From Hyphomicrobiales bacterium (GTDB lineage: Bacteria > Pseudomonadota > Alphaproteobacteria > Rhizobiales > Beijerinckiaceae): a stretch of DNA of 64,000 nucleotides. This document shows, in pieces, positions 48,798 to 57,876 of the stretch. A program made the translations under genes and the position numbers. The stretch covers positions 62,001-126,000 of the forward strand of contig JAGXAN010000005.1 of NCBI GenBank assembly GCA_019075865.1, in the 5' to 3' direction. Numbering within the stretch: position 1 is the stretch's first letter; every line of letters begins with the position of its first letter. The notes under the pieces are model-generated. The model saw nothing but the letters and a program-made list of their open reading frames with translations. It did no database searches and was not told where the DNA came from.

Positions 48798-49370
48798 TCA
48801 GGCCGTTTCCTTGCCGCCCAGCGTCCGCATGAAGGTGCCAAGCCGCATCAGCCCTTCCGGCCAAGGCCCAAAGCCGCTGTCCACATTGATGTGGCCAGCC
48901 TCGCCCGCATCGACAAATTGCGCGCCGATTGCGCTGGCAAAAGCCTCGCTCCACGCAAAATCAGCGCGCGGATCATTGCGGCTCGCCACCAGCACGCACG
49001 GGAACGGCAACTTGTGCCGCGGCACGGGTGAAAAAGCCCGGTCAATCTGTGGCGTTTCCATCCGCATTTCGTCCGAAGGCGGTGCCACCAGAAACGCGCC
49101 AGCGACCTGGCCAGCAGCCAGATGACCATGCGCCGCCCAGACCGCCGCAATGCATCCAAGGCTATGGGCCACCAGCACCACCGGGCGCGGTTGCGCCACA
49201 ACGGCACTGTGAATCTGCGCCAGCCATTTCTCCTTTTGCGGATTTTCCCAATCGTGCTGATGGACACGGGTCGCCGTGGCAATTTTCTTCTGCCAGCGGC
49301 TCTGCCAATGGTCCGGCGGCGAGTCGCCCCGGCCGGGTAAAATCAAAATACTGGCTTCACTAATTCTCAT
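48798..49370 (-). CDS. RBBP9/YdeN-family serine hydrolase
   Basis: This 190-residue small alpha/beta hydrolase has ILILPGRGDSPPDHWQSRW, nucleophile motif VLVAHSLGCIAAVWAAH, acid in CVLVASRNDPRADF and catalytic His in DAGEAGHINVDSGFGPWPEG. This is the complete RBBP9/YdeN pattern. The substrate is unknown. The start is ATG 49370. It sits 78 bases after the NlpC/P60 gene on the same strand. Confidence 0.9.
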   Translation of the reverse strand: MRISEASILILPGRGDSPPDHWQSRWQKKIATATRVHQHDWENPQKEKWLAQIHSAVVAQPRPVVLVAHSLGCIAAVWAAHGHLAAGQVAGAFLVAPPSDEMRMETPQIDRAFSPVPRHKLPFPCVLVASRNDPRADFAWSEAFASAIGAQFVDAGEAGHINVDSGFGPWPEGLMRLGTFMRTLGGKETA

Positions 49371-49448
49371 TCGGCCCTCTCAACGCATGAGGTGAGCATA
49401 GATCGCCTTGATCCGCATTGTCACGCCCTACCTGATCTGATCGGCCAA

Positions 49449-50318
49449 CTAGCCCGGCAATCGACGCAGGGCCGTAATATCGCCCCCCCCATTGGCAAGC
49501 GTGCGTGCCCGCGCCTGCACCAGCGGCTCGCTGGTGACCATCATCGCATGGCCGTTGGCATGCAGCAGCCTATGCGCATCCTGCATCACCCCGATATGGC
49601 CCTTCCAGAAAACCAGATCCCCGCGTTGCAAGCCAGTGCAATCGACCTCCAGACTTAGTTCCTGCGCTGCCATCCGGGCCAGCATGTCGCTGTCGCGCGG
49701 GGCGGCAAGCCCGGCCTGGTCCAGCCCAATCTGGATCAGACCTGAGCAGTCCAGCCCCAAGGCAGTTTTCCCGCCCCACAGATACGGCACATGGAGAAAG
49801 CGCTCGGCACATGACACAAAATCAGGCACTTTCGCGTCAATGGGGGCCAGATGCTCCTTGATAATAAACAGGTGATCGTCATTGCGGGCAAACGCGCCCT
49901 GCATATCCGTAACCGCAATGCGAGCCCCCATGGGCAGCGCCTTTACCACCGGTGCCTTGATATTGGCGATCGGGTAGCCAAACGTGCGCGGCACGCAGAC
50001 CTTGTGGGTAGGCGCAAGGCCCGGCGCCCGTAACCCGTTGGCCGAGAGATAGCCGACATAACCATCGCCGCGCAATTGCCCCCAGGCCCAGCCTTCCTCA
50101 TCCTCGAAGACACAAAACGCCTCGCCATAAAGCGCCTGCGTCAACAGGCCGGATTCCGGATTGGGCTGGCCGCGCAGATCGAGGCATTCCTCGCGCACTT
50201 GCAGCCAGCGCCCTTCCACAAAACGCGCCGCCTCCACCCGCCCTTTGAGCGCGACATCCGCCAAATCAGGCCGCGCCGCCGTAATACGGGGATCCAGTTT
50301 GGGAAAACGGGCGCTCAT
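49449..50318 (-). CDS. NlpC/P60-family cell-wall peptidase with SH3-like domains
   Basis: This 289-residue protein has two SH3-like segments in the first 140 residues (GYVGYLSANGL, HKVCVPRTFGYPIANIK) and a C40 NlpC/P60 peptidase domain. The catalytic Cys is in LGLDCSGLIQIGLDQAG, the His in WKGHIGVMQD and the third residue likely the His of LLHANGHAM. It has no clear signal peptide in the chosen frame. Related Rhizobiales proteins are predicted dipeptidyl-peptidase VI-like enzymes that act on murein peptides or turnover products. Its ATGA start overlaps the MarR gene stop, so the two are coupled. Confidence 0.9.
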   Translation of the reverse strand: MSARFPKLDPRITAARPDLADVALKGRVEAARFVEGRWLQVREECLDLRGQPNPESGLLTQALYGEAFCVFEDEEGWAWGQLRGDGYVGYLSANGLRAPGLAPTHKVCVPRTFGYPIANIKAPVVKALPMGARIAVTDMQGAFARNDDHLFIIKEHLAPIDAKVPDFVSCAERFLHVPYLWGGKTALGLDCSGLIQIGLDQAGLAAPRDSDMLARMAAQELSLEVDCTGLQRGDLVFWKGHIGVMQDAHRLLHANGHAMMVTSEPLVQARARTLANGGGDITALRRLPG

Positions 50319-50695
50319 GCCCCCGCTTCCATCGTTTCGCGTGTCAGATCCACCATTTTATCCGCCAGCTTTTCCACAAACAGCACGCCTTTCACGGTGC
50401 GCTGGATGATGACATTGCGCCGGTCCGCCTCATCGCGCCGGCGCGAAATCAGCGCATGTTTGCCCATCGCATCCAGCGCGCGGGTAATCACCGGCTTGGA
50501 TACCTGCAACCGGCTCGCCAGACCGCGCACCGTATGCGGCGGTGGCTCGCGATACACCGTCAGCAAGATCGCAAGCTGGCGCAGCGTGAAATCCTCCATC
50601 CCTTCCGGGCGCGTTTCGCGCACCAGTGCAAGGGTCAGCGAATGCACAAGCTTCAACGCAGATTCGGGAGAGTAAGTCGGCACGGTGCCCCACAT
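50315..50695 (-). CDS. MarR-family regulator coupled to the NlpC/P60 gene
   Basis: This 126-residue winged-helix protein has LRQLAILLTVYREPPPHTVRGLASRL, LQVSKPVITRALDAMGKHALISRR and RRDEADRRNVIIQRT as the wing. It is shorter than most MarR proteins, with reduced dimerisation helices. It is encoded directly upstream of the NlpC/P60 gene with a four-base overlap. The start at 50695 (MWGTVPTYSPES) has no strong site visible. Its likely role is control of the coupled peptidase gene. Confidence 0.85.
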   Translation of the reverse strand: MWGTVPTYSPESALKLVHSLTLALVRETRPEGMEDFTLRQLAILLTVYREPPPHTVRGLASRLQVSKPVITRALDAMGKHALISRRRDEADRRNVIIQRTVKGVLFVEKLADKMVDLTRETMEAGA

Positions 50696-50773
50696 TCGTT
50701 TCGGATACGAATTAAGCGGGCTTGCGCACGGAATGCAACGAAAATTATTGGGCCGCGCGTTGCGCCCAATGCT

Positions 50774-51256
50774 TCAAACCCGATGATAGGGGTGGCCCGA
50801 CAAAATGGTGATGGCGCGAAATATCTGTTCGGCGGCCATGATCCGCGCCAATTGGTGCGGCCAGGTCATAGCGCCAAACGCCAGCCGCGCATGGGCTTGC
50901 GCAGCAAAGCCGGGATCGAGACCGTCCGGGCCGCCCACCACCATCGCCAGCGCGGGGGTGCCACTGTCGCGCATTTTGGCGACAAGGTCTGAAAATCCGG
51001 GGCTGGTCATGTTCTGGCCGCGCTCATCCAGCGCCAGGATCACCGTGCCCTTGGGCAACAGTGACAGCACCGTGGCCGCCTCCTGCACCTTGCGCGTGGC
51101 GACGTTGCGATCCTTGCTTTCCTCGCATTCGCGCATTTCAACGCCGGTCAGGCCCACGCTGCGCGCGGCGGCGGCGGCCCGTTGCATATAGCGCGCAACC
51201 ATCTCTGTCTCGGAACCAGCCTTCAGCCGTCCGACGCTTGCCAAAATCAGTCGCAA
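50774..51256 (-). CDS. rlmH: 23S rRNA (pseudouridine(1915)-N(3))-methyltransferase
   Basis: This 160-residue SPOUT methyltransferase has LDERGQNMTSPGFSDLVAK, VVGGPDGLDPGF (SAM knot) and a C-terminal ILSGHPYHRV, the RlmH catalytic tail. It methylates pseudouridine 1915 in helix 69 of 23S rRNA in assembled ribosomes. The start follows the rsfS stop by three bases, so they are coupled, as is usual. Confidence 0.96.
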   Translation of the reverse strand: MRLILASVGRLKAGSETEMVARYMQRAAAAARSVGLTGVEMRECEESKDRNVATRKVQEAATVLSLLPKGTVILALDERGQNMTSPGFSDLVAKMRDSGTPALAMVVGGPDGLDPGFAAQAHARLAFGAMTWPHQLARIMAAEQIFRAITILSGHPYHRV

Positions 51257-51259
51257 CGG

Positions 51260-51724
51260 TCAGGCCAGTTGCGGCTCTCCGGGCCGATCCCCGCTCCACA
51301 TCTTTTCAAGATTGTAGAACTGGCGCACTTCGGGCCGGAAAATATGCACAATGGCATCCCCCAGATCGATCAGCACCCAATCATTATGCGGGATACCTTC
51401 AATTCTGGGTGTGTGGCTGCCAAGGCCCTTGCAAGCTTCCAGCACGCGATGCGCAATCGCGCCGACATGGACGTTGGAGCGTCCCGTCGCGATCAGCATT
51501 GTGTCGGCTATTGAAGTTTTTCCAAGCAGATCGATTGCGACAATCTGTTCCGCCTTGGCATCCTCAAGGGCGGCCATTACGATCTGTGTGAGGGAAGCGG
51601 CTTTTGGGCTTTTGGGCCGTTTAGCCGCGCGAACTGGCGCTTTGCCAGCGTCATTAACGAGTGAAAGTGTCAGTGGTGCGCTCCTCCATGACCTGCGGAT
51701 CGAATCAATCCACAGGCTAAACAT
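51260..51724 (-). CDS. rsfS: Ribosomal silencing factor
   Basis: This protein of about 154 residues has a core LTQIVMAALEDAKAEQIVAIDLLGKTSIADTMLIATGRS, then GIPHNDWVLIDLGDAIVHIFRPEVRQFYNLEKMW, the RsfS/Iojap pattern. It binds uL14 and keeps subunits apart when nutrients are low. The start is uncertain: ATG 51724 is used, a TTG at 51733 is possible, and about 45 residues before the core are poorly conserved. It lies between nadD and rlmH in the standard order. Confidence 0.93.
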   Translation of the reverse strand: MFSLWIDSIRRSWRSAPLTLSLVNDAGKAPVRAAKRPKSPKAASLTQIVMAALEDAKAEQIVAIDLLGKTSIADTMLIATGRSNVHVGAIAHRVLEACKGLGSHTPRIEGIPHNDWVLIDLGDAIVHIFRPEVRQFYNLEKMWSGDRPGEPQLA

Positions 51725-51782
51725 GGCCCTCAAATGTGAAAATTACAATTCTTTACTGAAGGTAATGCTGGCCAGAGTCAAG

Positions 51783-52397
51783 CTAGAGGCCCCTGAGCTT
51801 GCGAATCGCCGTTGAAGACTGGCTGGATCGACGCCCGTGCAGAAACACCATTGCCGGTGTTGGATAGCCAGGCAGGAGCCGCGCATTGCTCTCAGGCAGC
51901 AGGTGCGGCGCAAAATAAGCGCCCGCCTGTCCGCCGCTGGCGCGCAAGGTCGAACCGGGACGGTCGATCACCGCAATTGGCACCAGATCAGCAATATCGC
52001 GCCACCGCTGCCAGCGATGGAACCCGGCCAGATTGTCTGCGCCCATGATCCAGACAAAATCCACGCCGGGGCAGCGCCGCACCAGCCATGAGATCGTGCT
52101 GAATGTAAACCGCGTGCCAATCGTCGCTTCAAAACCTGTCACCCATAATTTGGGATGCTGGGCAATTTTGCGGGCATCGCTCATGCGCTCAACCAGTTCG
52201 GGCAGTGCCCCATTATCCTTGAGCGGATTGCCGGGCGTCACCAGCCACCACACCGCATCCAGTTGCAGCCGATGCAGCGCATTCAGGCTGGCCAACCTGT
52301 GCCCCTCATGTGCGGGGTTGAACGAGCCGCCAAAAAGACCGATGCGCATCCCCCGCGCGAAGGGTGGCAGGCGGGCAGGTGCAAGGGAATGGTTCAA
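51783..52397 (-). CDS. nadD: Nicotinate-nucleotide adenylyltransferase
   Basis: This protein of about 204 residues has GMRIGLFGGSFNPAHEGH (the nucleotidyltransferase GGSFNPxHxGH site), MGADNLAGFHRWQRW and the C-terminal SSTAIRKLRG (ISSTxIR-like). It makes nicotinate adenine dinucleotide. A TTG at 52397 gives MNHSLAPARLPPFARGMRIG and fits the usual LPP.A.GMRIG leader of alphaproteobacteria. ATG 52349 would start at MRIGLFGG. It follows proA by ten bases. Confidence 0.93.
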   Translation of the reverse strand: MNHSLAPARLPPFARGMRIGLFGGSFNPAHEGHRLASLNALHRLQLDAVWWLVTPGNPLKDNGALPELVERMSDARKIAQHPKLWVTGFEATIGTRFTFSTISWLVRRCPGVDFVWIMGADNLAGFHRWQRWRDIADLVPIAVIDRPGSTLRASGGQAGAYFAPHLLPESNARLLPGYPTPAMVFLHGRRSSQSSTAIRKLRGL

Positions 52398-52407
52398 AGC
52401 AATGCAC

Positions 52408-53715
52408 TCACGGACGGGTCTGCCCTGTACCACGGATGCGATAATGGAAGGAGGTCAATTGCTCCACCCCCACCGGCCCGCGCGCGTGCATTCGCCCGGT
52501 GGCAATGCCAATTTCGCCGCCAAATCCAAATTCACCGCCATCGGCAAACTGGGTCGAGGCATTGTGGAGGACAATGGCTGAATCGACCTCACGCAGAAAC
52601 CGCTCGGCAGACGCCGTGTCCTGCGTCAAAATCGCGTCGGTATGATGCGACCCATGCGCCTCGATATGGGCGATGGCATCGCTCAAGCCGTCCACCAATT
52701 TCACGGACAGGATCGCATCCAGATATTCGGTGTCCCAGTCCTCGGCCTTGGCGGCAACCACACGTTTGTCCACCGCGCAGGTCGCTGCGTCGCCGCGCAC
52801 TTCGCAGCCCGCATCCAGAAGCGCAGTGACCAGCGGTTGCAGATGCGTGGATGCGCAAGCCCTGTCCACCAGCAAAGTCTCGACGGCCCCGCACACGCCG
52901 GTGCGCCGCATCTTGGAATTGAGCACGATCGGCAGGCTGAGCGCCAGATCTGCGGCACGGTCGACATAAATATGGACGATGCCTTCGAGATGCGCGAACA
53001 CTGGCACACGGGCTTCCGCCTGCACCCGCGCCACCAGGCTTTTGCCCCCGCGCGGCACCAGCACATCAAGGTTGCCGTCAAGCCCCTTCAGCATTTCACC
53101 CACCGCCGCCCGGTCCTGCACGGGCACCATGAGAATGGCATCGCTCGGCAATCCCGCTGCCTCAAGGCCCCGCACCAGACATTGGTGAATGGCCGCCGCC
53201 GAATGGAAACTCTCCGACCCGCCGCGCAGAATGGCGGCGTCGCCAGCCTTCAGGCACAGCGCCCCGGCATCGGCGGTCACATTGGGCCGGCTCTCAAAGA
53301 TCACGCCAACCACGCCCAAAGGCACCGCCACCCGCTCGATGGACAAGCCATTCGGGCGCTGAAAATGCGCCAGCACCTTGCCCACCGGGTCCGGCAGCGC
53401 CGCGATCACCTCAAGGCTTTGCGCCATGGCTTCCACCCGCTCTGCATCCAGCAGCAGCCGGTCGAGAAACGCCTTGGCGGTGCCGCGCGCCCTCGCCTGC
53501 GCCATGTCGCGCGCGTTAGCCTCCAGAATGTCCGCAAGGTGGGCGCGCAATTGGCCCGCCGCTGCCATCAGTGCGTCCTGTTTGCTTTTGGCTGACGACA
53601 GCGCCAGCACCCGCGATGCCGCGCGCGCACGTCGGCCGATGTCGGCCATCAAGGCGACGATATCGACCGGGCTTTCATCTTTTTGCAAAGGCATGGATTG
53701 CAGGTTCTGGCTCAT
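52408..53715 (-). CDS. proA: Gamma-glutamyl phosphate reductase
   Basis: This 435-residue enzyme of proline synthesis reduces gamma-glutamyl phosphate to the semialdehyde with NADPH. It has [55 protein letters not shown], catalytic Cys in [14 protein letters not shown] and [10 protein letters not shown]. The start is ATG 53715. It starts the proA-nadD-rsfS-rlmH run on the minus strand; a separate proB would be expected elsewhere. Confidence 0.96.
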   Translation of the reverse strand: MSQNLQSMPLQKDESPVDIVALMADIGRRARAASRVLALSSAKSKQDALMAAAGQLRAHLADILEANARDMAQARARGTAKAFLDRLLLDAERVEAMAQSLEVIAALPDPVGKVLAHFQRPNGLSIERVAVPLGVVGVIFESRPNVTADAGALCLKAGDAAILRGGSESFHSAAAIHQCLVRGLEAAGLPSDAILMVPVQDRAAVGEMLKGLDGNLDVLVPRGGKSLVARVQAEARVPVFAHLEGIVHIYVDRAADLALSLPIVLNSKMRRTGVCGAVETLLVDRACASTHLQPLVTALLDAGCEVRGDAATCAVDKRVVAAKAEDWDTEYLDAILSVKLVDGLSDAIAHIEAHGSHHTDAILTQDTASAERFLREVDSAIVLHNASTQFADGGEFGFGGEIGIATGRMHARGPVGVEQLTSFHYRIRGTGQTRP

Positions 53716-53727
53716 TATGCTCGCTTT

Positions 53728-54249
53728 TTAACCGATTATCTTGCCAAGCCAACCTTTTTTGGCAGCGGGCGCTTCAGACTCCGCCACCACTGGCTCCGCC
53801 TCTGGCACCGGCCCGACCAATTCGCCAAATTTGGTGAAGAAATCGCCCGCAAGCTTCTTGGCGGTGGCATCAATCAAACGCGAACCCAATTGCGCCAGCT
53901 TGCCGCCAATCTGCGCATCCACCACATAATGCAAAATCGTGGCATTTTCGCCATCGGCTTCCAGTGTGACTTTGGCCCCGCCTTTGGCATAGCCCGCGAC
54001 GCCGCCAGCCCCCTCGCCATTGATGGAATAGCCATTGGGTGGATCAATATCGGACAGGGTGATCTTGCCAGCAAAGGAGGCTTTGACCGGGCCGATCTTG
54101 AGCGTGACTTTGGCGTTCATCTCGGTGTCCGAGACCTTCTCGATCGACTCGCAGCCTGGCACGCATTGCTTCAATATTTCGGGATCATTCAATCCAGCGA
54201 AAACCTTCTCGCGTGATGCTTCAATCCTCTGCGATCCATTCATGTCCAT
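53728..54249 (-). CDS. CoxG-like SRPBCC-domain protein
   Basis: This 173-residue protein has an N-terminal SRPBCC/CoxG domain (IEASREKVFAGLNDPEILKQCVPGCESIEKVSDTE, VKASFAGKITLSDIDPPNGY, GGKLAQLGSRLIDATAKKLAGDFF) and a short acidic tail ending in a hydrophobic KKGWLGKIIG. CoxG is linked to carbon monoxide dehydrogenase membrane attachment, but no cox genes are near, so the role here is uncertain. GGGAGGT lies before the ATG. It follows no clear partner. Confidence 0.85.
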   Translation of the reverse strand: MDMNGSQRIEASREKVFAGLNDPEILKQCVPGCESIEKVSDTEMNAKVTLKIGPVKASFAGKITLSDIDPPNGYSINGEGAGGVAGYAKGGAKVTLEADGENATILHYVVDAQIGGKLAQLGSRLIDATAKKLAGDFFTKFGELVGPVPEAEPVVAESEAPAAKKGWLGKIIG

Positions 54250-54391
54250 AGCTGGACCTCCCTATACTGCGTCTGATTTTTTACATTCTTTCCTGTTTTG
54301 CTCCACCAAGGTCAACATGATTATTGCCTTGCTGGTGCGAAAACGACAATTGCCGTTCCATCAGTGCCCGAATTTTCCTGCGCGTTCCAGC

Positions 54392-55198
54392 CTATCCCAG
54401 CACACCCGGCTCAAGCCGTGAAAGATCGAAAGCCATAATGTCCTGCAACAATTCAACAAAGGCGGTTGCCCCGTAATCGGCGCTGGCCTCGCCTTTCCCG
54501 GCGCTGGCTTGAATGGCATCCCCCATCGCACCGGCCGGATTGAGATCCTGCGCCATCCAGCCAAAGCCGATCGGGTGATTGGCACGCAACCAGGTAAATT
54601 CGGCCTCCATGGCCACGCTGGCAGGAATGAAATTTTCCGCCTCGTCCATGCGCACCAATTCGGGCCGGAATGCCAGCATCAATGAGGTTTCAATGTCACC
54701 GCCGTGAATTCCGTGCGCACGCTCGGACAGCGAATAGAGCCCATCCGGATAGCCAAAACGGTGCCAGGACGCTGTCACCGCCAGCATGTTGTGGCGCGCC
54801 CGCACCTCTCGCGCCAGAAGATCGATAATCGGGACATTGCCACCGTGCGAATTCAAGAGCACCAGCTTTCGGCACCCCGTGCGCTGCACCGAGGCGATGA
54901 TCTCCCCCCACACCTGCAAGGCGGCTGTTGGGCTGAGGCTAAGCGTTCCAGGAAAGAACTGGTGTTCACCGGAGGCCGCAATCGCCTGCACGGGCAAAAA
55001 CAGCACCGGCAGATCAGCCGGCAACCGCGCCATCACCCGTTTCAGGTAACCTTCCATGATCATCGCGTCCGTCCCCACCGGAAGATGCGGGCCATGTTGC
55101 TCGACGGCGGCCACGGGCAGCACCGCAATCACCCGTGACATATCCCGCTCTTCAAAATCGCGGGTGGTCATTTCCGCCCAAAGCTTCAGATCATCCAT
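54392..55198 (-). CDS. Creatininase-family amidohydrolase
   Basis: This 268-residue protein has the metal-binding set of the creatininase family: PVAAVEQHGPHLPVGTDAMI (Glu, His, Asp), LVLLNSHGGNVPIID and ERAHGIHGGDIETSLML (His, Glu). Members include creatinine amidohydrolase, the riboflavin/F420 formamide hydrolase ArfB and MftE, so the substrate cannot be named. The start at 55198 is ATG (MDDLKLWAEM). It is separated by 142 bases from the CoxG-like gene downstream. Confidence 0.88.
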   Translation of the reverse strand: MDDLKLWAEMTTRDFEERDMSRVIAVLPVAAVEQHGPHLPVGTDAMIMEGYLKRVMARLPADLPVLFLPVQAIAASGEHQFFPGTLSLSPTAALQVWGEIIASVQRTGCRKLVLLNSHGGNVPIIDLLAREVRARHNMLAVTASWHRFGYPDGLYSLSERAHGIHGGDIETSLMLAFRPELVRMDEAENFIPASVAMEAEFTWLRANHPIGFGWMAQDLNPAGAMGDAIQASAGKGEASADYGATAFVELLQDIMAFDLSRLEPGVLG

Positions 55199-55363
55199 AC
55201 AATACCCCCATCCGCCAAATCCCCGGCCTCATCGCCCCACGGGTTAAGTGAATATTAACCAAGAAATCGCATTGTTTTGGCATATCGACCTGATCCGTTT
55301 GTGAAGCGACCGATTATGCAACCTTTAACAGAGGTTTAAGCATTTTCCTTCAATTCTCGACAC

Positions 55364-56350
55364 ATGACACGTCGCTTATCGTCATTCATCGCTGTGGCCC
55401 TGTTCGGCCTGCTGGCCGGATGCTCATTCTATGAGCCGCGCCCGGTGCGCCCGGCTTGGCGCAATCAGGTTGAAAACGCCTGCAATGCGGAACATCCGCA
55501 ACTGGCTTCTGAATGGGTTCGCCCCCAGCCCAGCATCGACGGCCCCGGCATTTGTGGCTTCCAGCATCCCTTCCGCATCACCGCGCTCGACAATGGCCGT
55601 GTTGCGCTCAACTCCCATTTTCTTCTCGGTTGCCCGATGATTGAAGCGATGAACCATTGGATCGTCAAAGTGGTGCAACCAGCCGCGCAGGCGCGCTTTG
55701 GCGAACCGGTAATCGAGGTGAGTTCCATGGGCACCTATGCCTGTCGCACCATGGACAATCGCCGCGGTGCCAAACTGTCCGAGCACTCCTTTGGCAATGC
55801 GATGGATATTGGCGGCTTTACCCTTCAGGATGGTCGCAAGATCACCATCGTCCACGACTGGACGCGCGGCGACCCGACCGAGCAAGCCTTTCTGCGCGAT
55901 GTCGAGGGTGGTGCCTGCGGCGTTTTCACCACGGTGCTTGGGCCTGGCGCGGATCGCTACCACTACAACCACCTTCACCTCGATCTGGCGATGCACGGCA
56001 ACAGCTCGCATGGGCCACGCCGTTACTGCAAGCCCAAACCAAGCTACATGCCCTTGCCGCCACGCATCGACCATCTGCCCGATGCACCGCAATTGGATGA
56101 ACCGATGGATGTGGCGCGGCGCGAGTCGACCCCCGGCTATTCACACCGCCAAAATCTGAATGGCCCGGCCCTCGACTTTGCCGTGCCGCCACAAGTCGTC
56201 GCCATTCATCCGCTGCCGCTGGCTTCCGCGCCCGCCGCCCATCGCCCGCGTCAGGATACGATGCACGGCTCCATGCGCTCCGACGGCGTCTTCGTGCCGG
56301 ACAATTTTGATCCCTCCGACTCGACTTCATCGATCCGCAAGCATCCCTAA
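55364..56350 (+). CDS. Extensin-like C-terminal domain lipoprotein
   Basis: This 328-residue protein has an N-terminal lipobox LLAGC (FGLLAGCSFYEPRP), so it is probably anchored in a membrane. Residues ~35-225 form an extensin-like domain, with GICGFQHPFRITALDNGRVAL, SSMGTYACRTMDNRRG, LSEHSFGNAMDIGGFTLQDGRKI and DRYHYNHLHLDLAMHG. The His/Asp pattern HxxGxAxD and HLHLD looks like the LAS (VanY/MepA) metallopeptidase fold. The tail is Pro/His-rich. It may act on the cell wall. A terminator-like hairpin follows. Confidence 0.88.
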   Translation: MTRRLSSFIAVALFGLLAGCSFYEPRPVRPAWRNQVENACNAEHPQLASEWVRPQPSIDGPGICGFQHPFRITALDNGRVALNSHFLLGCPMIEAMNHWIVKVVQPAAQARFGEPVIEVSSMGTYACRTMDNRRGAKLSEHSFGNAMDIGGFTLQDGRKITIVHDWTRGDPTEQAFLRDVEGGACGVFTTVLGPGADRYHYNHLHLDLAMHGNSSHGPRRYCKPKPSYMPLPPRIDHLPDAPQLDEPMDVARRESTPGYSHRQNLNGPALDFAVPPQVVAIHPLPLASAPAAHRPRQDTMHGSMRSDGVFVPDNFDPSDSTSSIRKHP

Positions 56351-56362
56351 AACCCCCGTTTC

Positions 56363-56395
56363 GCAACGCGCGGGCAGGCAGGCGTTGCTTTAATT
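56363..56395 (+). terminator. Intrinsic terminator after the extensin-like gene
   Basis: GCAACGC (56363-56369) pairs with GCGTTGC (56382-56388), followed by TTTAATT. The stem begins 13 bases after the extensin stop. Confidence 0.55.
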
Positions 56396-56484
56396 GGCTT
56401 TGTGCGCTAGAGAGCCTTCGCACGCCGGTTTCCGACACCCCTGGAGGCGAGGGCGTGCATCAACTTAATTAAAGGAACACCGAA

Positions 56485-57135
56485 ATGGCCGAGATTAAAA
56501 CACTCGTCGCCACGGTGCGCAGCGGGACAGGCAAGGGGGCCGCCCGCAGCGTTCGCCGTGAGGGACGTATACCAGGCGTGATTTATGGGGGCGGCGAAGC
56601 TGCCGAACCAATTTCACTCGATTATCGCGAAATGAACAAGCTGATCTATGCCGGACACTTTCTGACTTCGATTTTCGAAATCGAAGTGGGTGGCAAGAAA
56701 ACCCGCGCCATCCCGCGCGATTATCAGCTCGATGTGGTGAAGGACACCCCGCTTCACGTCGATTTCATGCGCCTCAAGGCCGGCTCGCGCCTGCGTATGG
56801 AAGTGCCGGTGCATTTCATCAACACCGATACAGCGCCTGGCATCAAGCGCGGTGGTTCGCTCAATATCGTGCGCCACTCGGTTGAGATGTTTGTGCCTGC
56901 CGACAATATCCCGGCGGCATTGACGGCTGATATCGGCAAGCTCGATTTCAACGAATCGCTGCATATCTCGGCAATCGTTTTGCCCGAAGGCTGCAAGCCA
57001 ACCATCACTGGCCGTGATTTCACGATTGTGACCATCACCCCGCCACTGACGATGACCGACGAAGCCCCGACCGCTGCTGCGGCTGCCGCTGCACCGGCAG
57101 AAGCTGCCAAGGCAGCCCCTGCGGCCAAAAAGTAA
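56485..57135 (+). CDS. rplY: 50S ribosomal protein L25/general stress protein Ctc
   Basis: This 216-residue protein has an N-terminal L25 domain ([50 protein letters not shown]) and a C-terminal TL5-like domain, then an Ala-rich tail ([23 protein letters not shown]). It binds 5S rRNA. The ATG at 56485 has AAAGGA about nine bases upstream. It is followed by a strong terminator and then pth, in the usual alphaproteobacterial order. Confidence 0.96.
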   Translation: MAEIKTLVATVRSGTGKGAARSVRREGRIPGVIYGGGEAAEPISLDYREMNKLIYAGHFLTSIFEIEVGGKKTRAIPRDYQLDVVKDTPLHVDFMRLKAGSRLRMEVPVHFINTDTAPGIKRGGSLNIVRHSVEMFVPADNIPAALTADIGKLDFNESLHISAIVLPEGCKPTITGRDFTIVTITPPLTMTDEAPTAAAAAAAPAEAAKAAPAAKK

Positions 57136-57187
57136 TCCAGCCAGGAAACAATGGGCGTTCAGCGCTCTGGTTTCATGCTGCAATGGG

Positions 57188-57217
57188 TGCCGTCCGGATA
57201 TTTTCGGGCGGCATTTT
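57188..57217 (+). terminator. Intrinsic terminator after rplY
   Basis: TGCCGTCCG (57188-57196) pairs with CGGGCGGCA (57205-57213), one G·T, around an 8-base loop, then TTTT. It lies 53 bases after rplY and 78 bases before pth, so pth likely has its own promoter. Confidence 0.7.
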
Positions 57218-57294
57218 CATGTGTGCACCTTGTGCGCGCCCGTTAAAATGCCCTAAAAACAGTCATCGCCGGATCGCGCCTGGAGCCCTATCAC

Positions 57295-57876
57295 GTGTTT
57301 CTCATCACTGGCCTTGGCAATCCCGGCAGCGCTTATCGCAGCAATCGCCATAATGTCGGCTTTCTCGCCGTTGACGAAATAGCCCGAAAATTCAATTTTC
57401 CGGCGTTTCGCAGCAAATACGAAGGTCTGGCAAGCGAAGGCGTGATTGGCGACCACCGCGTGCTGCTGTTGAAGCCGCAGACATACATGAATGAATCGGG
57501 GCGCTCGGTCGGCCAAGCCCTGAGGTTCCTGAAACTCGATCTCGCCCGCCTGATCGTGCTGCATGATGAACTGGATCTGGCCGCCGGCAAGCTGCGGGTG
57601 AAAACCGGCGGCGGCAATGCCGGCCACAATGGCCTGCGCTCGATCACCGGGCTGGTGGGCAATGAATACAAAAGGGTGCGCATTGGCATCGGGCACCCCG
57701 GCGACAAAGCGCTGGTGCACGCCTATGTGCTCAGCAATTTTGACCGCGCGGACATCGCCTGGGTCGGCCCCATGCTGGAAGCCATAGCCGCCCATGCGGG
57801 AACCCTGCTGGCGGGCGCCGACGCGCTGTTTCAGACCCAAATTGACCGCGCCATGCGCCAGTCGCTGAAAGCCTAG
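57295..57876 (+). CDS. pth: Peptidyl-tRNA hydrolase
   Basis: This 193-residue enzyme frees tRNA from dropped-off peptidyl-tRNA. LITGLGNPGSAYRSNRHNVGF holds the catalytic His, and LLLKPQTYMNESGRSVG, VLHDELDLAAGKLRVKTGGGNAGHNGLRSI and RVRIGIGHPG are diagnostic. The start is a GTG at 57295, with GGAG ten bases upstream. Its stop overlaps the stop of ubiA in a CTAG palindrome. Confidence 0.96.
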   Translation: MFLITGLGNPGSAYRSNRHNVGFLAVDEIARKFNFPAFRSKYEGLASEGVIGDHRVLLLKPQTYMNESGRSVGQALRFLKLDLARLIVLHDELDLAAGKLRVKTGGGNAGHNGLRSITGLVGNEYKRVRIGIGHPGDKALVHAYVLSNFDRADIAWVGPMLEAIAAHAGTLLAGADALFQTQIDRAMRQSLKA

